Source: CAYJOG01 sp964371695 [NCBI: uncultured bacterium] (GTDB taxonomy: Bacteria; CAYJOG01). From it: a stretch of DNA of 8,299 nucleotides. This document shows positions 1 through 5,478 of the stretch, piece by piece. The notes beneath the pieces are model-generated. The model had not been told where the DNA came from. It saw only the letters and a list, made by a program, of their open reading frames with translations, and made no database searches. Both the position numbers and the translations under genes were made by a program. Where the stretch lies: NCBI GenBank assembly GCA_964371695.1, contig CAYJOG010000103.1:1-8299 (forward strand). Direction: 5' to 3'. Positions within the stretch are counted from its first letter, which is position 1, and every line of letters begins with the position of its first letter.

Positions 1-2
1 GC

Positions 3-30
3 CCGTGACCTCACTTGCGTTCGGTCACGG
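3..30. repeat. Inverted repeat, 8-bp arms, downstream of fliQ
   Basis: Arms CCGTGACC (3-10) and GGTCACGG (23-30) are perfect reverse complements around a 12-base loop. No run of T follows on either strand, so it is not a standard intrinsic terminator. It lies directly next to a second palindrome at 35-55, in the space where fliR would normally follow fliQ. It may be an RNA-stabilising hairpin at the 3' end of the fliQ message or part of a dispersed palindromic repeat; the sequence alone does not decide. Confidence 0.5.
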
Positions 31-34
31 TCTG

Positions 35-55
35 CCCTCTCCCTCAGGGAGAGGG
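35..55. repeat. REP-like palindrome (CCCTCTCCCT/AGGGAGAGGG)
   Basis: Positions 35-44 and 46-55 are perfect 10-base inverted arms around a single C, which in RNA would fold as a 9-bp stem with a 3-base loop. From memory, palindromes with this CCCTCTCCCT core recur in intergenic DNA of many GC-rich bacteria, so a dispersed extragenic repeat is plausible. No T-tract follows on the minus strand, so it is a weak candidate for an intrinsic terminator, although it could stop transcription with help or protect the 3' end. The whole stretch 1-99 holds no recognisable gene. Confidence 0.5.
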
Positions 56-99
56 AAAGGCCGGGCATCGCCCTTTGTCTACGTCAAATATGAATTGCT

Positions 100-369
100 C
101 TAACCCATGTATTGATACAACGTGGCCAGGAGCACGCCGGTGTAGTTCACCATCAGCTTGAGCAGAAACGGACCAAACAGCACCAGGGTGAAAAACACCG
201 CCAGAATCTTGGGCACGAACACCAGGGTGATTTCCTGAATGCTGGTGGCCGCCTGCACAATGCTGATGAGAAGCCCCACCACCAGCGTGGCTCCCAGAAT
301 GGGCAGGCTCGCCAGAATCGTCACTGTCAGCGCCCGCTGGGCCAATGTGAGAACCACGTCTTCGGTCAT
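100..369 (-). CDS. fliQ: Flagellar export gate protein FliQ
   Basis: FliQ is a small inner-membrane subunit of the flagellar type III export gate, which forms a helical FliP5-FliQ4-FliR1 assembly at the base of the rod. The 89-residue product has the usual family length and two hydrophobic hairpin segments (about residues 15-40 and 52-80). The family signature GLLISIVQAATSIQE followed by TLVFVPK is clear at about residues 32-54. The ATG is preceded by AAAGGA at good spacing, and this site lies immediately after the fliP stop, so translation is probably coupled to fliP. The stop is TAG. In most operons fliR follows directly or overlaps; here at least 99 bases without a FliR-like start come after it. 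Confidence 0.97.
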   Translation of the reverse strand: MTEDVVLTLAQRALTVTILASLPILGATLVVGLLISIVQAATSIQEITLVFVPKILAVFFTLVLFGPFLLKLMVNYTGVLLATLYQYMG

Positions 370-381
370 GGGTTTTCCTTT

Positions 382-1209
382 CTATCGGAACGACAGCACC
401 AAGCTCCGGCCCAACAGGTTCCAGCCGTCTACCAGCACAAAAATCAGCAGCTTGAAGGGCAGTGAAATCATCACCGGTGGCAACATCATCATGCCCATGG
501 CCATGAGTGTGCTGGCAATCACCATGTCAATCACCAGAAACGGCAAAAAGATCACAAACCCCAACTGGAACCCCGTGGTGAGCTCGCTGATGAGAAACGC
601 CGGCATGAGCACATAGGTGGGCACATCCTCAATGGTTTTGGGCTGTTTTTTGAGTTTCGCCATGGACACGAACAGGGCCAGATCGCGCCTGCGGGTCTGG
701 CGCACCATAAACCCCCGCAGGGATTTTTCCGCTACTTTCAGGGCTTGGCCGCTCGTGATTTTTTCTTCCATATACGGCGTGTAGCCCTTGTCGTACACCT
801 CTGTAATCACCGGCTGCATCACAAAAAAAGTGAGGAAAAGCGTGAGGCCCACCAGCACTTGGTTGGGGGGCATCTGCTGAGTGCCCAGGGCGTTGCGCAC
901 CAGCGACAGCACAATGATGATGCGCGTGAAGCTGGTGAACATCACCAGCAGGCTGGGCAACAGCGCCAGCAGCGTGAGGCCCAGCAAAATTTGGAGCGAG
1001 GTGGAAACCTCCTGCGGGGTTTTGGCGGTTTCAGCCCCAAAGGTGATTTTGGGAATGGGCAGGGACTCGGCCCCCAGCGCCATGCCCCCCACCAGCAGCA
1101 GCACCAGTGCAGCCGTGGCCACGCCCCAGCGCCGCCACAGGCGGATCAGGTCGGGCCGCTTTGGGGTAACAACGGAAGGAGTCGGGCTGTGCCTCAAGAA
1201 ACGCATCAT
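382..1209 (-). CDS. fliP: Flagellar export gate protein FliP
   Basis: FliP is the pentameric pore-forming subunit of the flagellar type III export gate in the inner membrane. The 275-residue product starts with a basic region and a hydrophobic signal segment ending near GMALGA (about residue 47), as expected for FliP proteins with a cleavable signal peptide. The family block FTSFTRIIIVLSLVRNALG (91-109) is followed by PPNQVLVGLTLFLTFFVM. The second block is ISELTTGFQLGFVIFLPF (207-224), and the methionine-rich LMAMGMMMLPP (235-245) corresponds to the gasket that closes the channel in known FliP structures. Two ATG codons lie in tandem at the start, preceded by GAGG; the gap after fliO is only 6 bases. 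The N-terminus before the signal segment is somewhat long, and either ATG could be used. Confidence 0.97.
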   Translation of the reverse strand: MMRFLRHSPTPSVVTPKRPDLIRLWRRWGVATAALVLLLVGGMALGAESLPIPKITFGAETAKTPQEVSTSLQILLGLTLLALLPSLLVMFTSFTRIIIVLSLVRNALGTQQMPPNQVLVGLTLFLTFFVMQPVITEVYDKGYTPYMEEKITSGQALKVAEKSLRGFMVRQTRRRDLALFVSMAKLKKQPKTIEDVPTYVLMPAFLISELTTGFQLGFVIFLPFLVIDMVIASTLMAMGMMMLPPVMISLPFKLLIFVLVDGWNLLGRSLVLSFR

Positions 1210-1215
1210 ATCGCC

Positions 1216-1908
1216 TCACACGGCACCGGAGCCGCCCTCCCCTGGGCCGGGCTGCTCACCCAGACGGCGCAGGCGCTGGCGCAGGCGGCCCACGGTGCCT
1301 TCCATCTCGGTGCGCAGCACCGCGCCGAACTCCTCGGCCAGTTCCTGCTCCAGCACCCCCAGATTTTCCACCCGCCCCAGGTCCACCAATCCCTTCTCCG
1401 TATTGGCCAGCAGGCGCACTTCACCCGCCACGCTCACCAACATGAGCTGGCGGTTCAGCGCCACCGGCAGCGTGTCCAGCACCCGCATGTGGCGTGAGCG
1501 GCGCATTTCCGAAAGCGGCCCCGGCAGAAACTTTTTGACCAGCCAGAGCACCAGCCCCAGCAGGCCGAACACCAGCAGCAGGTTGCCCATCACCCCCCAC
1601 AGGCTGGGGGGAGCCGATTTTTCAAAATCGGGCTGGATGTAACCGAAGGGGTCCTCGGCGCCGGGCGCGCCTTCTGGGCGGAGCGTGGCGGCGGTGTTTT
1701 TTTTGCCCTCAGGGTCGGGCAAAAACGGATCGGGTTTTTCGGCCCTTGGTGTTGCCCCTTTGGCTGGCGCATAGGCGGGGGGCGCCTCTGGCGCGGGCGC
1801 GCTCTGCACCGCCCCAGGCAGGCAAAACACCAACAGACCCAAAAGCAAAAAAATGCGACGGGCACTGGTTGCCCGCCTTTTCTGCCAACCCCCGGCCCCC
1901 GAATGCAC
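1216..1908 (-). CDS. fliO: Flagellar export assembly protein FliO (FliZ-type)
   Basis: FliO is a membrane protein that helps assemble the FliP ring of the export gate. The 230-residue product has a signal-like segment (about 18-37, ending VQSA), a Pro/Ala-rich extracytoplasmic stretch (38-105), one membrane helix (about 108-127, LLLVFGLLGLVLWLVKKFL) and a cytoplasmic domain with the family pattern MRVLDTLPVALNRQLMLVSV (141-160). The C-terminus (about 185-218) looks helical and charged. At 230 residues it resembles the long Bacillus form often called FliZ rather than the short enterobacterial FliO. The start codon is GTG at 1906-1908, with AGGA seven bases upstream. It sits 29 bases after cheY and 6 bases before fliP, matching the usual order. 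Identification rests on topology, the cytoplasmic motif and position. Confidence 0.9.
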   Translation of the reverse strand: MHSGAGGWQKRRATSARRIFLLLGLLVFCLPGAVQSAPAPEAPPAYAPAKGATPRAEKPDPFLPDPEGKKNTAATLRPEGAPGAEDPFGYIQPDFEKSAPPSLWGVMGNLLLVFGLLGLVLWLVKKFLPGPLSEMRRSRHMRVLDTLPVALNRQLMLVSVAGEVRLLANTEKGLVDLGRVENLGVLEQELAEEFGAVLRTEMEGTVGRLRQRLRRLGEQPGPGEGGSGAV

Positions 1909-1937
1909 GGCTTGTTCCTGCGGCTGCCCCGTGCGGG

Positions 1938-2300
1938 CTATTTGCGCAGCACCTTGTTGACGGCGTCCATCACACGGTCGGCCTGAAAGGGCTTCACAAT
2001 GAAATCCTTGGCCCCGGCCTGTATGGCGTCAATGACCATGGCCTGCTGACCCATGGCGCTGCACATGATGATTTTTGCATCGGGCGCGATGCGCATGATG
2101 CCCTTGACGGCGGTGATGCCGTCCATTTCCGGCATGGTGATATCCATGGTGACCACATCGGGTTTGGTGTCATTGTATTTCTGCACGGCCTGTGCGCCGT
2201 TTTCAGCTTCCCCGACCACTTCATAACCATGCTTGGTCAGGATGTCCCTCAGCATCATCCGCATGAAGGCGGCATCGTCAACTATTAGAACGGTGGCCAA
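1938..2300 (-). CDS. cheY: Chemotaxis response regulator CheY
   Basis: This is a single-domain response regulator that carries the chemotaxis signal from CheA to the flagellar switch. The 120-residue protein has every receiver-domain landmark: acidic pair D8-D9 (LIVDDAAF), phospho-acceptor D53 (VVTMDITMPEMDG), S81 in IIMCSAMG in the Thr/Ser position, and K103 in IVKPF. The sequence is strikingly close to Bacillus-type CheY (for example TMDITMPEMDGITA and SAMGQQ.MVIDAIQAGAKDFIVKPFQADRV). The start is TTG at 2298-2300, supported by AAGGAGG at 2308-2314, which overlaps the fliY stop. Placement between fliY and fliO is the Firmicutes arrangement. It is likely co-translated with the switch proteins to which it binds, FliM and FliY. 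Confidence 0.97.
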   Translation of the reverse strand: MATVLIVDDAAFMRMMLRDILTKHGYEVVGEAENGAQAVQKYNDTKPDVVTMDITMPEMDGITAVKGIMRIAPDAKIIMCSAMGQQAMVIDAIQAGAKDFIVKPFQADRVMDAVNKVLRK

Positions 2301-2307
2301 AACGGAT

Positions 2308-2314
2308 CCTCCTT
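2308..2314 (-). promoter_or_regulatory. Ribosome binding site of cheY, overlapping the fliY stop
   Basis: AAGGAGG on the minus strand lies seven bases before the TTG at 2298-2300 and includes two bases of the fliY TAA stop. It decides the unusual TTG start of cheY and suggests translational coupling between fliY and cheY. Confidence 0.8.
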
Positions 2315-3344
2315 ACTGCAAGAGAGACAGTCTTTCTTCTGGGGTGATGATATGAGATATACGCACGCCGAAATTTTCCTCCACGACAACGACTTCGCCT
2401 TTGGCGAAGAGTCTACCATTGACCAGGATGCTGACGGGTTCGCCATGCACCTGATCAAGTTCCACGATGGACCCGGAACCGAGATCCATGATTTTTTCTA
2501 TTTCCAGCCGGGTTTTGCCCAGCACCACGGTGATTTTGAGCGGGATGTCGAGCAGGCGGCCCAGATTGGCGTCAACCCCTTCGGGAAGGGTAAAGACTGG
2601 AGCGGTCACGGCCACACGTCCGCCACCACCGCCAGCGGGCGCAGGGGCGGCGGCCTCGGCGGCGGCCTTGGGGGCGGGCGGCGCCTGGGGTGGGGCCTCG
2701 GTGAGGGCCTTGACGGCGGCGGCGGAGAGAATGCTCATGGCGCGGGTCGTTTCCGCGCCTTCTACCGACAGGTCGTATTGCACCACCGCGAGGTTTTCAG
2801 ACCCCGCCATTTTGGCCAGTTCGTCCTTGATGTCCGCCATCGTGCCCCGCAGATAATTGGGACCGCCGCTGGCGATGGTTTTGCTGGACTCCACCGAGAG
2901 GGTGGTGACCATGGTGCCACAGAAGGTTTCCATGAGGGACTCATAGGCGCTCTGGCCCATGTCGCTCAGGTCGGCGGGGGCGCTGTCGGCCCCGGGGTTC
3001 ACCATCTGCTCGGCCATGTACGACGCCAAAGGCATGGGAATGGCCATGAGGTGGATGAATTTCTTTTTGAGCGTGATGGGACAGGTGATGGACGCGAACA
3101 TCTCCTCAAAACGATCGGCGATGGAATCGGGCGTGGTGCTTTCCACTGCCACGTGGCTGGCTGCCGTGTTGCGCCCGATCATGGTGGTGAGCGTTTCGCA
3201 CCCGGCGTTGATGGCCTTGGTGATCATGCTGGTGAAACTGTCCCGCTCACCGTCGTCCATGGTCTTCGCTTCTTCTTCGAGAAGCTCTTCATCCACCGAC
3301 AACAACGCGTCGATTTCGTCTTGTGTCAAACCACCTTCTTCCAT
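2313..3344 (-). CDS. fliY: Flagellar switch protein FliY (FliN-type) with degenerate CheC-like domain
   Basis: FliY is a C-ring protein combining a CheC-like domain with a C-terminal FliN/SpoA domain. The 343-residue product begins with a CheY-docking peptide (LTQDEIDALL, 6-15). A CheC-like region follows at about 33-212, then a Pro/Ala/Gly-rich linker (about 216-246) and a clear SpoA domain (about 260-340, LLDIPLKITVVLGKTRLEI...GRLFAKGEVVVV). In active CheC/FliY phosphatases the two sites read D/S-x3-E-x2-N. Aligned by eye with Bacillus FliY, the first site here has S39 and T42 and the second S136 and E139 in place of Glu and Asn, so phosphatase activity is probably lost (inference). The ATG overlaps the fliM stop by one base (TGATG) and has GGAGG just upstream. 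Some annotators would call it fliN. Confidence 0.92.
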   Translation of the reverse strand: MEEGGLTQDEIDALLSVDEELLEEEAKTMDDGERDSFTSMITKAINAGCETLTTMIGRNTAASHVAVESTTPDSIADRFEEMFASITCPITLKKKFIHLMAIPMPLASYMAEQMVNPGADSAPADLSDMGQSAYESLMETFCGTMVTTLSVESSKTIASGGPNYLRGTMADIKDELAKMAGSENLAVVQYDLSVEGAETTRAMSILSAAAVKALTEAPPQAPPAPKAAAEAAAPAPAGGGGGRVAVTAPVFTLPEGVDANLGRLLDIPLKITVVLGKTRLEIEKIMDLGSGSIVELDQVHGEPVSILVNGRLFAKGEVVVVEENFGVRISHIITPEERLSLLQ

Positions 3345-4333
3345 CAGCTCACCTCCTCCGCCAAAGATGCCTTGGAGGTTAGCTGAACTGCCACAAACTT
3401 TCCTGATTTACCTGGCTTGCCGTGGAACTTGAGGCGGTCGCCCAGATAGACGGGCAGGTGATCCGCTGCGGCGCGGTCCAGACGCAGAACATCTCCTGCG
3501 TCCATGGTAAGTAGGTCTCTAAGCAATACGGCGGTTTCTCCGAGGTGTACGCTAACCGGCAATTGATGCACCTTCAAGCGCTTTTCCAGTGCGTCCTGAC
3601 TTTCGCGTGAAAGTTTCTTTTTGCTCGACGTGAAAAAATGCTGCGCGCTCAGCTTGTGCAGAATCGGTTCCAGCGTGAGATAAGGCAGACACAGCGTCAT
3701 CACGCCGTTGTTTTCGCCGATGGTGGCCTCGAAGCTGATAAGCACTACCATGCTGCTGGGACTGGCGATCTGCACAAACTGCGGGTTGCTTTCAATTTTT
3801 TCCATCTTGGGATTGAGGCTGATGATGGCCGCCCAGCTTTCGCGCAAAAAGTTATACGCATCCACCAGCACGCCGCGCATCAGGCCCTCTTCGATATCGG
3901 TGAGTTCGCGGATTTTGCCCACCTTGCCGGGACCCCCCAGCAGGCGATCCAGCAGCGGAAAGGCGATCATGGGGTTGATCTCCAGCACCGCCGTGCCCTC
4001 CAGCGGACTGAGGCTGAACAGCGACACGATGGAGGGGTTGGAAATGGACCGGATGTATTCGTCAAAGGTGAGCTGATCCACACTCACCACTTCGATTTTG
4101 CACAACGACCGCAGCTTGCCCGACAGGTTGTTGGACAACAGCCGTGCGAACGTGTCGTGCAGCATTTGCAGGGTGCGGGTCTGTTCCTTGGCGAATTTGT
4201 TGGGGCGCTTGAAATCATAGACTTTCACAGGACGCTCTTTCTCGTCCTTTTTCATCTGGTTGATGTCCACGTCCTCCTGCTGAATGGCCCGGAGGAGGGC
4301 ATCAATTTCGCTTTGTGAAAGTATTTCCGCCAA
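3344..4333 (-). CDS. fliM: Flagellar motor switch protein FliM
   Basis: FliM is the C-ring subunit that binds phospho-CheY and sets rotation direction. The 329-residue protein has the normal family length. Its N-terminus carries the CheY-binding peptide LSQSEIDALL (5-14), followed by a linker and the middle CheC-like domain (about 45-235), with VYDFKRPNKF at 38-47 and LLDRLLGGPG at 127-136. The C-terminal SpoA domain spans about 250-322 and pairs with the FliN-type domain of FliY. The start is TTG at 4331-4333, with AAGGAG at 4344-4349 ten bases upstream; MAEILSQ is the usual FliM beginning. It follows fliL after 39 bases and overlaps fliY by one base, which implies coupled synthesis of the two switch proteins. 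Confidence 0.97.
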   Translation of the reverse strand: MAEILSQSEIDALLRAIQQEDVDINQMKKDEKERPVKVYDFKRPNKFAKEQTRTLQMLHDTFARLLSNNLSGKLRSLCKIEVVSVDQLTFDEYIRSISNPSIVSLFSLSPLEGTAVLEINPMIAFPLLDRLLGGPGKVGKIRELTDIEEGLMRGVLVDAYNFLRESWAAIISLNPKMEKIESNPQFVQIASPSSMVVLISFEATIGENNGVMTLCLPYLTLEPILHKLSAQHFFTSSKKKLSRESQDALEKRLKVHQLPVSVHLGETAVLLRDLLTMDAGDVLRLDRAAADHLPVYLGDRLKFHGKPGKSGKFVAVQLTSKASLAEEVS

Positions 4334-4343
4334 GGTGGGTTGT

Positions 4344-4349
4344 CTCCTT
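4344..4349 (-). promoter_or_regulatory. Ribosome binding site of fliM
   Basis: AAGGAG on the minus strand is ten bases before the TTG at 4331-4333. It supports a TTG initiation codon for fliM; no ATG in frame lies nearby that would preserve the LSQSEIDALL docking peptide. Confidence 0.7.
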
Positions 4350-4372
4350 AAAACAACGGGGGTCAGGCCCTG

Positions 4373-5125
4373 TCAGTCAATGACAAAGTCCTGGAAAATG
4401 ATGTCGCGCAAACGGAAGCGGTTTTCGGGGTCTCGTTGAAGGCCTTCGTTGATTTTAGTCACCATGGCCTGACGCACAAACTCGATGGTGCGCGCCTTGC
4501 CACCGTCATCGGGCAGTGTGTACTTGGCCGTCGTCTTGTCGTAATCCACCTGCGCGAAGAAAAACTGCACCGCCTGCTGAATGTCGGGCGCATAGGCCTG
4601 GAACCATTCCGGCGCCTGACCGAAGGTGCCCGCAGGTCCGCCGCCATGACCGCCGCCTTCTGCCGCTTTTTCCTCTTTACCGCCACTGGCGGCATGGCCC
4701 ATTTCCTCGGCCACTTCCTTGTCCACCACCACCAGCACGGTGAGGCGGGCGAAGTTGCCACGGCCCACGTTCAGCGTCATGGGCTGTGGCGGCGTGGCGA
4801 GGTAATATTTTTCTGTTTTCTGGCTGGAGTGAAAACCGGGCAGTTCCACGCCTTCCACCTTGAACTCGCGGTTGTTCAGCGCCACGATCATTTCGCCCTG
4901 CTTCTTGGCCAGGGCCTCCAGGCTTTCGCGCAGTTCCTCGGTGCCCTTGTTGTCGCCGCCCTTGCCGCCGGACATGAACACCACCACCACGATCACCACG
5001 GTGCTGACGATGGTGGGCAAAAACGCGCCCATGTTCACGCCGCCGCCGGGCAGCTTGAGCTTTTTCTTTTTGGCCGGGGCGCCACCGCCGTCGTCCAGGT
5101 TATCTAACAGATCGTCTTCGGCCAT
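4373..5125 (-). CDS. fliL: Flagellar basal body-associated protein FliL, with Gly/His-rich insertion
   Basis: FliL is a single-pass membrane protein that surrounds and supports the stator units of the flagellar motor. From the ATG at 5125 the product has 250 residues: a short cytoplasmic part with a lysine run (AKKKKLK, 18-24), one membrane helix (about 34-52) and an extracytoplasmic domain. The domain starts near KYYLATPPQPMTLNV (106-120), and INEGLQ...DIIFQDFVID at the end is the usual FliL C-terminus. FliL is commonly 140-180 residues; the extra length comes from a helical stalk (about 60-85) and a Gly/Ala/Glu/His-rich stretch (about 144-170) inserted after the first strands. The frame stays open upstream to 5248, but AAGGAGG at 5130-5136 fixes the start here. 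It follows flbD by 16 bases. Confidence 0.88.
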   Translation of the reverse strand: MAEDDLLDNLDDGGGAPAKKKKLKLPGGGVNMGAFLPTIVSTVVIVVVVFMSGGKGGDNKGTEELRESLEALAKKQGEMIVALNNREFKVEGVELPGFHSSQKTEKYYLATPPQPMTLNVGRGNFARLTVLVVVDKEVAEEMGHAASGGKEEKAAEGGGHGGGPAGTFGQAPEWFQAYAPDIQQAVQFFFAQVDYDKTTAKYTLPDDGGKARTIEFVRQAMVTKINEGLQRDPENRFRLRDIIFQDFVID

Positions 5126-5129
5126 GGTG

Positions 5130-5136
5130 CCTCCTT
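5130..5136 (-). promoter_or_regulatory. Ribosome binding site of fliL
   Basis: A full AAGGAGG lies four bases before the ATG at 5123-5125. It selects this start over upstream in-frame codons that would run into flbD and add a non-FliL-like N-terminus. Confidence 0.8.
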
Positions 5137-5141
5137 CGGGG

Positions 5142-5369
5142 TTAAACGGAGTCTTCGGGGTAGAACTTCTTGACGGTGATGCCTGAGAAAATATAGCGCT
5201 TGAATTCTGCCACCTGTTCAACGATGTCGCGGACGGATTCTCGCACAAGAATCTGGCGTCCGGTTGTGAGGGTGATCACGGTGTTGTCCACTTTTGGCTC
5301 GATGAGTTCGATGAGGTCGGTGTTGATGACCACCGCGTCGCCTTTATTGAAACGGGTGAGTTGAATCAT
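5142..5369 (-). CDS. flbD: FlbD/SwrD family flagellar protein
   Basis: This small protein belongs to the FlbD family (SwrD, formerly YlzI, in Bacillus subtilis), which is reported to raise motor power for swarming. The 75-residue product begins MIQLTRFNKGDAVVINTDLIELIE, contains the family core NTVITLTTGRQILVRESVRDIVE (29-51) and ends in a basic/aromatic tail. It has no signal peptide or membrane segment. I chose the ATG at 5367-5369 because the family starts with MI.(L/V)TR.N; an in-frame TTG at 5385-5387 would add six residues but falls inside the likely -10 box. No clear Shine-Dalgarno precedes the ATG, which is unusual among these genes. Elsewhere (for example in Borrelia) motA and motB follow flbD; here fliL follows at once. 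Confidence 0.92.
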   Translation of the reverse strand: MIQLTRFNKGDAVVINTDLIELIEPKVDNTVITLTTGRQILVRESVRDIVEQVAEFKRYIFSGITVKKFYPEDSV

Positions 5370-5386
5370 TTGGGCAGCAGGGCGCA

Positions 5387-5415
5387 ACTATACCAACGGG
5401 GGTGGGGTGTGTCTA
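5387..5415 (-). promoter_or_regulatory. Sigma70-like promoter for flbD-fliL-fliM-fliY-cheY-fliOPQ
   Basis: On the minus strand TAGACA (5410-5415) is a five-of-six match to the -35 consensus and TATAGT (5387-5392) a five-of-six match to the -10 consensus, separated by exactly 17 bases. The hexamers lie just after the terminator that closes flgE and just before flbD. The expected start of transcription near 5380 gives a leader of only about 10-12 bases before the flbD ATG. I see no sigma28 (TAAA...GCCGATAA) or sigma54 (GG-N10-GC) pattern at this place. This is a sequence match only; activity is inferred. Confidence 0.6.
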
Positions 5416-5429
5416 TTGTCCACTTTCAC

Positions 5430-5453
5430 AAAAAAGGGGGCCTTTCGGCCCCC
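5430..5453 (-). terminator. Intrinsic terminator after flgE
   Basis: On the minus strand a 7-bp GC stem, GGGGGCC (5447-5453) and GGCCCCC (5436-5442), closes a GAAA tetraloop and is followed directly by six T (5430-5435). This is a classical Rho-independent terminator. It lies 25 bases past the flgE stop and separates the hook genes from the motor and export genes. Confidence 0.93.
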
Positions 5454-5478
5454 TCAATGTCAAGGTCTGCTTAAATTG

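Noticed and set aside
1-67. Possible start of fliR at the ATG on the minus strand (65-67)
   Set aside because: The frame stays open to the window edge but reads MPGLSLSLRERADRDRTQ, hydrophilic and running through both palindromes, unlike the hydrophobic FliR N-terminus.
2352-3386. Long plus-strand open frame (344 codons) opposite fliY
   Set aside because: It is antisense to a clear FliY gene, is rich in Gly, His and Arg as expected for the shadow of a GC-rich gene, and has no recognisable domain.
4334-4372. Terminator-like GC stretch between fliL and fliM
   Set aside because: GGGCCTGACCCC allows only a very short stem and the following TTGTTTT is interrupted; a coupled fliL-fliM message is more likely.
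5126-5248. 41-residue N-terminal extension of fliL
   Set aside because: The frame is open to 5248, but the extension overlaps flbD, is unlike any FliL N-terminus, and the ATG at 5125 has a full AAGGAGG.
5382-5398. Sigma54-type promoter before flbD (TTGG...TTGC)
   Set aside because: The spacing between GG and GC is seven bases instead of ten, so the sigma70-like reading fits better.
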